In this document: positions 10,821-23,138 of the stretch, one piece after another
Numbering within the stretch: position 1 is the first letter of the stretch
Layout: every line of letters starts with the position of its first letter
NCBI GenBank assembly: GCA_018873225.1
Contig: JAEILZ010000006.1
Location: forward strand, 3,782,001-3,846,000
Reading direction: 5' to 3'
Source of the DNA: [Phialemoniopsis] sp. UDSM-2020
Taxonomy: Eukaryota; Ascomycota; Sordariomycetes; Thyridiales; Thyridiaceae
DNA length: 64,000 nt
The notes under the pieces: model-generated
Seen by the model: the letters and a program-made list of their open reading frames with translations, nothing else
The model's database searches: none
Told to the model about the DNA's origin: nothing
Made by a program: the position numbers and the translations under genes

Positions 10821-12408
10821 TCACAGGGTGTACTTGAAGTCGGGCCGGCGGTCACCAGCAATCCACTTCTGCTCGTCCGTCATGCCGTTCCACTGGGCAT
10901 CCATCTTGCCATTCCGGCGGTCGCGGTTCATCTTGCGCAGGCCAAAATGCATGACGATGGAGCCGAGCAGTAGGAACGCAATCTGGTAGCCCAGAATGAC
11001 CCCGTGGCCGGTGTAGTAACGCGGCTTCTCGCGCGTCAGGTAGATGTTGGAAGATGTGACGCCGTTCAGGTTGCCCCAGCCGACAACGACTCCCAGGACA
11101 AAGGCGCGCTTAAGCGAGCCCTCGGTGTTGTTGTTGAGCCAGGACAGAGTGTTGGGAATAGTGGGGTAGATGCCCGCGGCACCGAGGAAGACGGCAACGT
11201 ATTGGACCGTTGGATCGGACGACGCGATCAGCATGCAAAAGCCAGTGATGCCAAGCAAGACGGTAGCAATGTTGCAGAGACCTCGCTGACGGGTGCGATC
11301 ACCGTAGAAGCCGACACAGATAGTGACGGTGGCGGCGACAGCGTACGGCGGCACCGTGAGGAGCTGGGCCTTGGTGCCGGCGTGGCCCATGGCCGCGATG
11401 ATGGTGGGCAGGAACAGCGAGAAGGCGTACAGGGGGGTCAAACAGCCCATGTAGATAACGCAATAGCCCCATGTCTTCCAGTCCTTGAGGGCCGCGTAGA
11501 TGTGGCGCTTGTCAAAGTCCTCGGCGGTGCGGCCCTGGCGGTCCGAGATGAGCCGGCGCTGCACGCGGATGCGGTCGTCCTCGTCGAGGAAGGTCGCGGT
11601 CTCGGGCCAGTCGAAGACGAGCCACCAGCACGCCACACCGGCGATCACGGTGACGAGACCCTCGAGTATGAAGATCCAGGCCCATCCATGCTTGCCGGCG
11701 ATGCCCTCCATCTTGGCGATGGCCGCCGCGAGCAGGCCGCCGAAGGAGCCGGCCAGCGCGGCAGCCGAGAAAAAGACGGAGGAGCGGATGCCAATCTCAG
11801 AGCTCTTGTACCAGCACGAGAGATAGTAGTTGACTCCAGGGAAAAGACCAGCTTCGGCCACACCGAGGAAGAATCGGGCGGCGAGAAGGCCGGCCCGGTT
11901 GGTGACCAGTCCCATCAGGGTCATGATGAGGCCCCAGGTAATGATGATGATCATGAAGAACGAGCGAGGGGTGATTGCCTTGAGGAGCGAGTTCGTGAGG
12001 GGCTCGACGACGGCGTAGGCAATGAAGAAGATAGTGAGAGAATGGTTGTAGTCCCAACCACCCATTCCAAGGTTCTTCTCGAGGCCGGCCAAGCGGGCGT
12101 TGCCAATGTTGGTGCGGTCGAGGAAGGACAGAAGGTAGAGGAACGAGAGCCAGGGAATGAGATACAGATCGACCTTCCACATGAGCTTTTTATCCTGTTC
12201 GTTGCATAACGTAAGTTTCTCAACGCTTGAAGAAGTCAATGAGCAGAGGTGTTGTGGGAAAGCTTACAATCGCACGGCGTTCCTCGTCACTCTTCCCCGC
12301 GTCAGGGTCTGGCAATTCAGCAAGTTGCTGGGCTCGCTCAAACTCGATGCCCGACTTGAGGGCATTTTCGATCTCGGCCTGGTGGCTCTTTTCCTCCAAG
12401 TCTGCCAT
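10821..12408 (-). CDS. MFS permease, allantoate/anion:cation symporter family (Dal5/Tna1-like)
   Basis: Plasma-membrane symporter of 504 aa for small organic anions. One intron (12195-12267) joins a short hydrophilic N-terminus to the core, giving ERRAI-DKKLMWKVDLYLIP and then FLDRTNIGNARLAGLE, a hallmark of this family. The start at 12408 (MADLEEK) was chosen because the frame upstream is not typical. Twelve hydrophobic segments are split by a central charged loop (DEDDRIRVQRRL). The C-terminus ends in a charged tail without any retention signal. The substrate in relatives ranges from allantoate and nicotinate to pantothenate; it cannot be decided here. It stands alone between two gene-poor stretches. 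Confidence 0.92.
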
Positions 12409-14530
12409 ATTGGTTGACTTGGTGCTGGGCTTTGTGAAGTGAAAGATGGCAGAAGAGGAAAGGATGAGGCGACCGTGAAGAAAGGAAGAAGGCAATGGAA
12501 GATAGTGGTGGCGTTTGGGCTACCAAGACGAGTGGGAAAATATGAGGTGATTTGAGAACAAAACGCGCGTCGTATAAGGGCATCCTCTTCATCTTTATAT
12601 GGGTGACGCTTGGGTTTCTAGGGTCCGATGCCCATCATTCTCTCCCTTCGGAATAACGGAGCATCCAAAACAGTAAATCCTTCCCACCCACGCTCGGCTC
12701 CGAGACATAGGGAAGGCGGCGTAGTCATGACTGAGCGTGCACTGGCAAAAGGATTTCGCTTCTCTGTATTTTGCTGTCCTCAACAGGACTTTTAGAGTTA
12801 GTCCCATATAGCGGGGCTTGGGGGGGAGTAAGTATGGTACATCCAGGGGCTAGCAAATTTCAGTCCTTTAGACCGAAGAGGAACAGATGGTGGTACGATG
12901 GTGGCTGCCGGGGAGGGGTGGGGTAACAAGGGGAAGGAGACCTCGCGTGCGGAGCTGCACCCGGTGGAAGGAAATCTGCGCGGTCTGCCCGGGGTGGGAA
13001 ATACTAGCTCCAGAACTCTCAAGGTTCAACCCGCCCAAGCCAGGGGGAGAGAACATAGTTCACAAGGGGCATGGACGGAAGACGTCGAGAAGCCGAAGTA
13101 CTCAAGACTATTCCCATCTGGGATGAAGAGGAACCACCCAGTAAAGAGGTTGCTTGGCTACTGAACAGCATCAAGCTTGGCCACAGAAAGACCCTGCCCA
13201 TATTCTCGAAGTGTGGATCGAATGCTGACATTCTTAGTTCAAGTTGGAAGTGTGGGGGGCTGAGAGGTGTGTGTAGGCCGGGGAAGCGTATCTAATGATG
13301 ATATCTCCGGGGTGTCACCCCCCACTGCCTCGACATCTCGTCCAATCGGCCTCACCCTAACGGTAATCTTCGGCAAGTAATGGTTTTATACGGGAGCTTG
13401 ATAATTGAGCCATTTACGTAGAAAGAAATCTGCGCTGGTAGGGGCTGGGGATCTCATCTCGGATCAGCCTAGACGTCGATTCTCCGACATCAATCCATCA
13501 TAGGAATAACTTGACATCAAGGAGGTCCCCCCTGGGATTCGCACATGCCTAGATGCGAAGTTTAGAAGACAGAGAATCGGTGTATTGCCTTCTGTGAGGA
13601 CAGGGTATCCTTCTCAACAGCATATCACTCCCCAGCCTACCTCGATGGCTACTGGACTGGATGGTGGGAGTTGATTGGACGTGAAGCGCCACCAACGAAG
13701 TGCAGTCTCCGGTCCAGAATACTTGAATCGCGTTGCCGCATAGACGAGACTTCTAGCTTACGCCTTTTTTGGCCCCTAGATCAGTGCTTTGCGTCTTTGC
13801 TGCAGAGCATCTTCCTTTCTAATCTACTGTCTACTCGTTAATTAAGGAAAATGGGGAAATCTTTCGCCCTTCGCTTCTTACGCTCTCGCATTTTGTTGTG
13901 CTCAAAGATCACTGATCAAAAAGGGCTTAAAACATTCGATGCACCTAGAGTGATTGCTCTTCAGTGCCTTGCCAGCAAGAAATCTTCCATTGCAGTAGAC
14001 GAAACGGGGGTTCGGTGAGCATTTTAGGTTGAATCCTACATGTCTGGGCGACCCTTGACTATGACGACTTAGGCTAGTATCGTGTTTAATTCGACTAGTT
14101 GACCTTTAGTCGCCACAATGTTGCTACGTTGATCATTCGAGGTGTCTTGGCATCGGTTTACTCCGCATCTCCAAGCATCATCCCAACCTACGTACGTCGA
14201 CCGAAGCAGTGCCGATTGACCTCGAGACGTCTCCAGATGTGGGTTGCGGGGAAGTCGCGCGTCTCGCTCTTCGAACTTAAGGCGGATGCATTTCGATATC
14301 TTATAGAACCTGGTCATTCTCAATCATGTATGAGCTAAGCCTTAGGGAGCATAAGCAGTTACAGGTCAAGAAGCTCGATGCGTGCCCATATTGGGAATCA
14401 AATAAACACAGATCACACATTCGCGTTGAGAAGAAAGCAAATTAAGGTAGATAAATTGTAAAGGCAACCAGCATGTGTATCACGGATACTACTCTCAATG
14501 TCTCATCATTATCGACCAACCTTCCGGTTC
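12409..14530. other. Gene-poor stretch, 2.1 kb
   Basis: Only short motif-free open frames are present. It holds the upstream region of the Dal5-like permease and the 3' flank of the NmrA-like gene. I see no repeats or RNA genes by eye. Confidence 0.45.
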
Positions 14531-15586
14531 TCACAGTCTACCCTGCCTATTATCCTCCCCTAGCTTGAGGATTGAGTCCATGCTATCCTTCTCAACCATA
14601 TCAAAAAGGTTGTGCAGTCCTTGAGAGCGACGCCTTTCTTCCTCTCGGCGGAAGAACTCCTCCGCACTCTTGATTCGCGTCGGATGAATCTCGTCCAGCA
14701 GTGCGTAATTTCTCTTGATAACGCCTTGGTTTCCACCAGAATGTGCCCACAAGTTCCAGAACCCTGTGAAATTCTGCTCGAATGTCATTGTAGCAGGATC
14801 GTTGGGGTCGGCATTGTACCCGGCCGGCTCACGGGCGATGGGCACGTGTTCAAAGTATGCTGCCATGGGAACATAAATGTACTGAGAAGGTTTGCCCGTG
14901 ACCTTTTGAAAGGCTGCAGCGAGGTCGGTGTAGGATATGTGGTCGATCGCGACCTCCAAGTCCATGCCATCAGACCTCTCCGGATGGTCGCAGTCGTCAA
15001 GCGAGACATGAGGGACCGCACCGTCGCCGAGCGGCACCATCCAAGTGACGACTCCATTCCGGACGCGAGGTGTCATGATCGTCTTGGACGATATGGTCAT
15101 TTCGATGTAAGGGCCCGTGGTGAAGACGGCAACGCCCATGTTATGACTCTTTCTCTGGCTGAGAATCCATTCGGCCATACGGCCTTTTCCATCGTAGTGA
15201 CCACAACGGAATTTCGGGTCGTAGCCGCTCTTCTTGTAGCCGTAGTCTAAGTTGCCAAAGACGAAGAACTTGATCCCCGATTCGATGGCGAGCTCATAGG
15301 CGCGAATGGTCCAATACGTTTCGGTCTTTTCTCCTGTGTTGAACCCATCAATGTTGACAAAGGCGCCCCAACAATCGGCCAAGCCTTTCCGTAGGTTATC
15401 CTCGTTGGCGAACGTTCCCTCGACGAACTCGACAGCGCCCAGCTCGGCCAGTTGTCGTGCACGGGCCGAGTTTGCATCGCGCGTCAGGACTCGCAAGCTA
15501 TAAGCTCCGTCTTTCGCGAGGCCACGGCACACAGGAAGTCCTTGGGCACCTGTGGCTCCGATCACGAATATGCGACGGCTAGTCAT
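14531..15586 (-). CDS. NmrA-like NAD(P)-binding protein
   Basis: Intronless protein of 351 aa of the NmrA/HSCARG group of atypical short-chain dehydrogenases. The N-terminal Rossmann loop GATGAQG (about residues 10-16) follows the first beta strand (RRIFVI). The segment FVFGNLDYGYKK at about 110-121 and the ELGA/VEFVEGTF region are typical. The family includes redox sensors that bind NAD(P) without clear catalysis and also some metabolite reductases. Length is normal for the family (300-350). It is divergent from the amidase pseudogene with a ~1-kb gap. Specific role unknown. Confidence 0.88.
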   Translation of the reverse strand: MTSRRIFVIGATGAQGLPVCRGLAKDGAYSLRVLTRDANSARARQLAELGAVEFVEGTFANEDNLRKGLADCWGAFVNIDGFNTGEKTETYWTIRAYELAIESGIKFFVFGNLDYGYKKSGYDPKFRCGHYDGKGRMAEWILSQRKSHNMGVAVFTTGPYIEMTISSKTIMTPRVRNGVVTWMVPLGDGAVPHVSLDDCDHPERSDGMDLEVAIDHISYTDLAAAFQKVTGKPSQYIYVPMAAYFEHVPIAREPAGYNADPNDPATMTFEQNFTGFWNLWAHSGGNQGVIKRNYALLDEIHPTRIKSAEEFFRREEERRRSQGLHNLFDMVEKDSMDSILKLGEDNRQGRL

Positions 15587-16581
15587 AGCGTAGGTGGAAG
15601 CAGTCGATTGCAGTATCGGAAAGTTTTACCAATAGGTCGCTGCGCGTAAGCTATGAGAATGAAGGCGTTTCTCTAGCAGGGAAAGACCTTAAGTATTGTA
15701 AGCCAAATCCCAGCATCGAACGTCGACACGTTAGTCATCAGAAAGATGCTTTCACACGCTCACCTTCGCGCCCGGCGTTGCGGACGACACGGTGATCAGT
15801 AATCCAGAATTGTTTATTATGCTATCATATCATCGAAAGCCAAGTAATCATTGCTTCTCAAGCTTACGAAATAAGAGTTTATATAACTAAAAAAGTTGAT
15901 TGGTGGTGCGTCAGTCTAGCATCGGACTTGTGACATAATTGTCCCGACTCATAAACTTTGCATCCGTAAGCGTGTTATCCGGATGTCCCGGAAGCCCGAG
16001 ATAACATCTACACTTTCTTTATTCAACTTATAAGAACAGATCTTCTTGTGGTGACTGGGAACGGATTTGTTCAAGCCAGAGAAAGTACGGAAAACTCAAA
16101 CCCTTGGCAGGTCTTTAGGTGCACTCGGAGACACGATCATCTGCCGAGGATCGCACGCTAGGACAAGCGTGAAACACTGCTTCCTGAAGTGATATGGCAG
16201 TGGAATTGATTGTAAATATTTCGAAGTATCGATGCTTCAAGGACTAGCAGATATCCATCTCCTACTGCCCGTTGGCATCCCCGCATGAATGGATTCTCCG
16301 AAAACTTGGATGCGGTGAAGTGCCGACGATCACGGAGCCATGTTAGCGGCGCCATTGATTTCCCCGCGACGCTAGTTTGGCTGTCCTTGGAATCTTGATC
16401 GGGGGAAGTTCTCTTCTAAATCTATTACCCTGACTTCAGCGCTTCACTTAAGCCCTCGATATCTTGATTCCTGATTCTTCCATTTCACGATATTCGGGAC
16501 GACACGCAAAAGACTTTTTTCGGTGCCTTGGGGTTCCTCACTATCGAGTTGAGGGGCAATTCGTCTAAGGACGGCATAATC
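15587..16581. other. Intergenic, 1 kb, between divergent genes
   Basis: AT-rich upstream region of the NmrA-like gene and the amidase pseudogene. I see no gene in it. Confidence 0.5.
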
Positions 16582-18561
16582 ATGCAGGATTGGCAAGCAC
16601 TGGCCGCTGCTCACAGGTTGAAGCAGAGCGAGGCTATTCCAGCAGAATGGACAATAGACAATAATCTCCTGTCTGAGATCAGGGGTGAAGGAACCGACCA
16701 CGAAGGCCATCTATTCAAATGCCACAGTGTCAAGAGATCTGGTCTCCTATCGGAGAAAGAAATTCAGATTACCGAAAACTACACAGCGACGCAATTGCTC
16801 GGTGCCCTTGCTCGACGCAAGTTGACGTCCGTGGAAGTCGCCACAGCATTTTCCAAACGAGCTGCGCTAGCTCAGCAATTGGTCAGAGCTGATGCACTCT
16901 GAGTAGGTGTCGAGATGGCTAATAGTGACTACCAAGACCTCCTGTCTGACCGAGATATTCTTCGACGAAGGCATTGAACGTGCGAAGTGGCTTGATCAAT
17001 ATCTGGAAGAGAAAGGTCAAGTCATAGGGCCACTTCATGGGTTGCCAGTCAGCCTCAAGGTAGTATTGGTGTACCTACAAGGTGAGACCGCTTTATTGAC
17101 GTATGCATAGGACTCGTTCATAATACGAGGCCATCATGCGACCGTCGGATATGTTGAAGCACTCAGGGAGCCAATGCTCGACAGCCAGTCTACGCTTGTC
17201 GACATGCTTCTCGATGCAGGTGCCATCTGATATTGCAAGACGAATGTCCCTCAGACAATGATGGTATGATGAATTTGTTCAGGCTCTAGCCGCAATGCAG
17301 TGTGTTTTTGTGCGTAGCTGCTGACACAACCCCTGAAGACTGCTGATTCGGAAAACAATGTGTTCGGCCGTCACGCTTAATCCTCACAACACCAAATTGA
17401 CCGCGGGCGGATCTACGGGTGGTGAAGGTGCATTGGTCGCCTTCAAGGGCTCACCACTCGGAATAGGTACCGACATAGCAGGATCTATCCGCATTCCCTC
17501 TCTATGCTGCGGAATATACGGCTTCAAGCCAAGCACCGACCGCATCCCATTCAAGGGCAATAAGATCGGCCCATTCCCGCGACAGCGTCTTCCAGGTGGC
17601 ATAACCCCGGCAGCAGGACCAATGGGGAGATCGGTCGAGGACCTGGAGCTTTTCATGCGGGTAGTTTCGAGCATGCGACCGTGGAAATATGGAACCGTAC
17701 ACGATATACCGTGGAGAAGTCTGGAAACGAGGGACGGGGAGAGACTTACCATCGGTGTGATTCCTGAAGATGATACGTTTCGTTTCCAACCACCAGTCCG
17801 GAGATCATTGGACGCCGCTGTCGATGCCCTGACTCGAGCAGGACATAAAATCGTGCACTTACCTCCTGACGACTCCTGTAGTGTCGCCCTCGGTGCTGTC
17901 ATTGGCTTCTACTCCTTCAGTCTCAGTGGACCCCCGCTCAAGGATCTCGAGAAGGAATTTGGCGAGCCAGTCATCAATTCGGTCATGAAAGGCGTGCACC
18001 CTTTCGGCACCGCGCCCCTGTTCATCCCTGCGGACCTAGACCTTGGCCAGAGGCTCGCCAGATTGGCGAATGCCCGGTCGGAGTACGCCGAGTCCTGGAG
18101 ACGCACGTGGTTACAACTTGGCTTGGACGTCCTGATTGGGCCAGGTGCACAACACACAGCTGTCCCTCATGACACCTACGGAGTTCCGGCATACACTTTG
18201 ATGTGGAATGTACTCAACGTGAGTGATCTCTCCCCGCCGTCCCCTCGATAGGTGATCTGACTCCCATTGTCTTCAAGTATCCTGCAGGCATTATCCCCTT
18301 CCAAGAGGTGTCGAAGGACAAGGATCCACATTGCGTGAAGGCCACAGCTCCGTTTGACCCTGATTGTGAGTTATCCTCGGTTGCTCTCATGACCGCGTGC
18401 GGGTATTCAATCTGACAATGATGGATGGCACAGATAATCCAGAGCTTCTACATGGGGCGCCTTGCGCTATCCAGGTTGTCACCCCGCGATTCCGTGATGA
18501 GGAATGCATCAAGGCTATGCGAATCATAGACAGGGCGCTCAAGAGCGAGCAAAACCGCTGA
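16582..18561 (+). pseudogene. Broken fungal amidase (amidase signature family)
   Basis: The start (MQDWQALAAAHR) and the whole length of a ~540-aa fungal amidase can be followed through six exons. Introns are near 16882-16936, 17060-17110, 17264-17338, one after GTATCCG-like MWNVLN at about 18220, and one near 18366-18432. Family motifs are present: GPLHGLPVSLKD, LTAGGSTGGEGAL with the Ser-rich signature, GTDIAGSIRIP and YGFKPS. Two lesions break it. One is an in-frame TGA at 17228-17230 inside the conserved DAGAI-YCKTNVPQ. The other is one extra C near 17372 in VFGR-TLNPHNT. Neither is removed by a plausible intron. The active-site region is otherwise well kept, so decay appears recent. If functional it would hydrolyse an amide. 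It is tail-to-tail with the sulfatase, 97 bp apart. Confidence 0.85.
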
Positions 18562-18658
18562 AAATGATAATGGATTGGATTGACTCGGGATGAGAATGCA
18601 AAGACTATGTACAAAAGACTTTGGCCAATGCTGCTTAGCGCCTACTATCAGTACCCCC

Positions 18659-20888
18659 TTAGCCCGAGAAAGGCTTTGCATTCTGCGGACCCTCCAGTTC
18701 AATCAGATATCCCGGCTTGCACCCAGTGAAGCCGACCTTGGGCTGGTTCTGGTAGAAGCTATCGAACGCGGTGTTCATAGCGTCTGGTAAACTGTGCACA
18801 TTGCCCTGTGGGTGCAGCGTCTTCCACGGGTCTCTGCAGCTATCACCTTTGCATGACTTCAGGACAAGCTGCAAAGCGTCGAGCCTGGGAACGAGCTTGG
18901 CGAGAGGGTGACCCATCATGTTGCCCTTGATCTGACTCATGTCTGTGCCGGCCTTGTAGTCGGCAAGCAGGTTTTTCATCTGTCCAGGGTCGTCGACCAT
19001 ATTCTAGAAGTTCTGATGTATTAGCTTGACTGATCGAAGTCATCTTGATTCTCCCCTTGGGGGTTACTTACGTAGAGCTCGTGCTCGTTGGTGCACCAGA
19101 CGGAGTAGTACAAGTTGTATCCGGATCCGATAACGCGCATTGACTTGTAGACGTTCTTGCCGATGCCGGGCACGTCCTCGCGCTTCTCGACGTTCTCCAT
19201 GTACTCCTCGTCCTCCCTGGGATACACTGTGCTCCGCTTCTTGAGGAGTGGGTTCTCGCTCACCGTCCCGGAGCTCCACATTTCCACATTGACGTGCTCG
19301 AATGGTCGGTCCTTGTTGTCGTCCATGGCCTTTTGTGTGATGGGCATAATCTTGCCGTCCATGTTTGGCTGCTGCTTCAGCTTGAGCATGCTCATAAAGG
19401 TCGATACCAAATCAGTGTGTGTCGTGACGATATCGGTTGCCTTGTTCTTGGGTACACTGGGGCCACGGATGACCATGGGGATATTGATGTCCTCTTCGTA
19501 GCCGCACTTCTTGCCGGGACCGAGTCGGTGCTGGCCGATGTGGTACCCGTTATCGGTAGTGTAGATGATGTACGTGTTGTCCAGGATGCCCTTTTTGTCC
19601 AGCGCGTCGACAAACTCTCCGATCATGTCGTCGATGCCGGCAATGACTCTGAGCCTGGCGCGGTAGTACTCGTTGTTCTTCTTGACCTCTTCTTGGGACA
19701 GCCGAGGTAGGTTCTTCACCCAATTGGCTCCGCTATATTGTGTCAGCGCGACTTGCTTCAGCCTGATACCTGGACAAGATTTACCTAGGCTACGACTAAG
19801 TCAGTATTTGATTCGCTGCTGGTCGTCTGAGTAACGAAAACTCACATTTTCAGGATTGAAGTTGGCAGTTTTGGGCACCGTCCAGTCCCCAAACGCATTC
19901 TTCCACTTGTCGAGAGGCACGGGCATGTGTGTGCCGCCACCGTTGGCACCGTTGTTCGTGATACCGACGTGAGGAATGGCTGGAGCTACGCCTAGGAAGA
20001 AGGGCTTGCCGTCGCTTACAGCTTGGTCAAGCATCTCCAAGCTGTGCTTCTTGACTAGGTTGATGGCGTTCTGGCCGGGGAAGTTCTGTGGCTTCTGCTG
20101 GTTGAATGACCAGGTGCTGTTTAGATAATCGTATGTGCCGGGCTGCAACAAGAAGCTAGTGTATGGTTTAGCGATTGAAACAAGCCAAATGGGTTGACAA
20201 GAAAGTTGGGAAGATCGTACTTGCTGTTCTTCCATCCCTTGGGAAATGGTTTGTTGTAGGTGTTGATCCCGTGCTCATTCATAAGCTTGCCAACGTAGTA
20301 AGCGTTCACTCCAGCTTGTTCCAACCATACAGGGAGATAGTTGTTGTTCAATCCCGTGTTGATGAACTTCTGGTATCCGCCTTACAGAGACGTCAGTGCC
20401 TAGTCTCCAGTTCCCTGCACGAAGGACCATACCATAAGGTGAAACCACGCTAGTGACGTTCGTGTTGCTATAGGTCTCGTGAGTGCATGTCTTCTTGGCT
20501 GTAGTTACTAGTGATGGAGACATACTGTACGGCTTTACCCGTCAACAAGCTGACTCTCGAGGGGCAGCAAAGAGCGTTTGTGACAAAGTGCTTGTTGTAC
20601 GTGGTGCCTTGTTCGCTGAGAAGCTTCTGGACATTCGGCATAGCCTTCATCGAGTTCATATGCAGGTCTGTAGTATTGGCCCGGGGTTAACACGAGAGTG
20701 TCATTGGCCGAGGCCAGATGCCTACCTTGGTCGTCCGACATCACGAAGAGAATGTTTGGTCCAGCCGCCCGTTTCTGCAATTCTGGGCCGGCGCGAGCAT
20801 CTTGTTCAGAGACCGGAACCTGTGCTAAGGCAGTGGTAAGTGCGCCCAAGAGACAAAGCCCGACGGGCAGATCCGTACAGAACTTCAT
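18659..20888 (-). CDS. Secreted arylsulfatase (type I, formylglycine)
   Basis: Sulfate-ester hydrolase of 606 aa. Signal peptide at 1-22, then a KR processing site at 39-40. Metal-binding PNILFVMSDDQ at 44-54. The modification motif C88-C-P-S-R92 supplies the formylglycine Cys. The TTDNGYHIGQHR segment and the PMVIRGP region follow in the usual order. Eight exons; introns at 20668-20725, 20468-20525, 20381-20432, 20156-20220, 19790-19845, 19733-19784 and 19004-19071. Between the introns at 19790 and 19733 lies a 5-nt micro-exon (19785-19789) that restores the family's PSG motif (FNPENPSGANWV). With it the total is exactly divisible by three. One donor is GTACGA (20220). It likely frees sulfate from aryl or choline esters outside the cell. 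A TATA-like sequence lies near 20971 (minus strand). Confidence 0.92.
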
Positions 20889-21757
20889 GTTGAGCTGCTA
20901 GCAATGCGAATCCGGAGAGTTGCGAGAGCAGTCATTGTGCAAGTACTGCCAAGTCAGGGTGATTCTGGGGTATTTATGTATTATTTTTAACTCTGCAGGG
21001 TATCAGCACTAATTTCAACTGCCACGAGATCTGCGCCAGTACAAAACATGACTACAAATGGATCTCACGGTGCCGATCGCTCTGTGCCACAGTCGCACAA
21101 CCTGGGGCATAAGCTTCATGCTCCCAGATCTGTGCACTCATGATACGTTACGCAGAACCATGCCAACGAAGCCTAGAAAGAACCCAGTCGAAGACAAGAT
21201 ATCTGCTCTGCCCATCGTCATTTGCTTACATCCATCTGATGTCCGTGTCAGCGGTCTGACAGCTGATTCTGCGGGGTACCGGGGTATCGCTAGAGATGTT
21301 GACGGTCTCGGCCCGTTCCTGGAGCGCGCTTTGCAGCAAGACAAGATAGTCTAGCTCTGCAGGGAAAGCTGATGTGACTTCATATGAGGGGAAATAAGAA
21401 TGATTGATGTAGCTGATTGGGCAAAGTACTGTGCGCAGGTACAACTTGTTCCTGGCGATAAGCGATTAAGCGGATCTCGACACGAAGATCCAGCAGCGAC
21501 GCTGTTTCTCGAGTCAGCATGACTACGTCCTAAATCATCACCTAAGATGGACAGAGCATCTTTCAAACAAGCATTAAGCATTCGAGATACGAGTCCTAGA
21601 CCTGGAAATTTTTGTTGACTGGAGGAATAAGACAGGCTCCACCATCTCAGGGCATGTCCGATTCAGGGCTAATGTTTGGCAACCCCATAATTCTATTTAT
21701 TCCTGTCCCTGTCGAGGATCTTCTTTTTCAGTCATATTACTCCCCTGACGCTCCCAA
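20889..21757. other. Intergenic, 0.9 kb
   Basis: This holds the sulfatase promoter and the 3' flank of the N-acetyltransferase gene. A 98-codon open frame on the plus strand at 21058-21354 has no known motif and is not called. Confidence 0.45.
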
Positions 21758-22734
21758 TCAAGCGGTGGAGGGCAATTGGTTCTTGCCCAGCTCGCTGACC
21801 ATGCCGCTGATGCATTTCGCCTCCCTGGGCGAGACATGGACATTCATATACTTGGCCAGTGCCTCGATCCTCTGCTCCTCGTTCTCCATCCTCAACAGAA
21901 TCTCATTTTCCGTTCTGGCTTTCCTCCTGACATAATCATGGTGCAGTATCATCTGGCCCTCCAGTTCGTTCGTCTCCTCGTTGAGGATATATCTCACCAC
22001 CGTGACCATCTTGTTGAAGAAGGTCGTCCGTGACGTCATTATCTTCCAGTTCATCGCGTCAAAGTCCTCGGGAAAGAACTCGAGGTCTGCAAAGGCATAT
22101 TGCTCGGTCCATGGCGCGTCAGCGTTCTCTTGCGTCGAGTAGACCCATATGCGCTGTGCTGGGTCCGAGTGCTGCGGAAGCCGCTTGTGCTCGACGCGCA
22201 TCCTCGTGGGGAGAATGCGGTCGACGACCGCCCCGTGTTCTAGGAGTATGGGCCGGACCGGACCGTTGGACCCGAAGCCGACGTCGACCATGTAGCGCTT
22301 GCCGTTGATGGTAACGATATTGTTCATATGACTCCTGCATTCATATTAGAACTGCGGGGTCGGAATGCTTTTGCATGAGGAACGACCTACCATGGCCCAA
22401 AGCGTTCGCCAAACTTGACCTTTGCGCCACACGAGATGAGCGTGAAGCCAAGACTCCGTAGCACAGCAGCGAAGAATGCGTTCACCTCCATGCAGTACCC
22501 ACCCCGCTTCCGGACCACCAGCTTCTCAAATAGATCATCTAGATCTAGGGATAACAGGTGGTGTCTCGAGTAGTGCAGGTCGAGGTTCTCAAACGGGACG
22601 TACGCGATCTGGCGCTTCTGCAGCTCGGCGAGCAGCGCTAGCGGGTCGCCGCCGTGCAGGTGGTCTTTGGGCAGCTGTGGGCCTGACAGGCCGATGTGCG
22701 CAAAGTAGAGCGCAAGCTGCTCCTCGGTATACAT
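21758..22734 (-). CDS. Arylamine N-acetyltransferase (NAT)
   Basis: Cytosolic acyl-CoA:arylamine N-acyltransferase of 306 aa, the usual length. One intron (22335-22390) in phase 2 joins GERFGPW to SHMNN. The catalytic triad is visible: Cys81 in RGGYCMEVN, His117 in WSHMNN and Asp132 in VDVGFG. The P-loop-like VPFENLD (about 46-52) is also typical. Fungal NATs detoxify aromatic amines such as host or bacterial aminophenols. In Fusarium they work with hydrolases in benzoxazolinone breakdown. The nearby amidase pseudogene and sulfatase make a general xenobiotic role plausible, but the Fusarium cluster is not reproduced here. Confidence 0.93.
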
Positions 22735-23138
22735 GACGGCGGCGATGTATCACAGTCTCAATCAGTATCAGATAGAAGCTTTCATGCTGGGATCTTTTTG
22801 AGATATATGGCTGATGAGGATGGAAGTTGTAAGAAGGGCTGGCTGGCCGGTGTAGGTCCATATCCGAAATTCCGACAGTGTGGGCCAGAGTCGGAAGAAG
22901 ATCCGGCATTTGGAGCATCATTGAGGACTAAACTACAATTTTCAACACTCCGATCCGTGCTACATCCGTCACCGTCACCGGAAATTGATTCATTTATTCA
23001 AGGACAGATCAAACTTTACTCTCGGATTAATGAGATGAATATAGAAGCTATCCATGGGGTAGACGCTGCGCGCGAGATGAATGAAGTCAATGGCTGTAAC
23101 ACTCTAATGGCAGCCAGACCTCAGTGGAGTCGTCACTG
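22735..23138. other. Intergenic, 0.4 kb
   Basis: This holds the NAT promoter and the 3' flank of the second A-T-R reductase. No gene seen. Confidence 0.5.

Noticed and set aside
11004..12209. Long plus-strand open frame of 401 codons opposite the Dal5-like permease
   Set aside because: It is the antisense of a clearly recognisable MFS gene. Its composition (Gly/Glu/Val/Arg/Asp-rich, no hydrophobic pattern) is that of a GC-rich shadow frame.
14612..15250. Plus-strand open frame of 212 codons
   Set aside because: Antisense of the NmrA-like gene; no recognisable motif.
21058..21354. Plus-strand 98-codon open frame between sulfatase and NAT
   Set aside because: No motif, signal peptide or splice context; probably promoter sequence.
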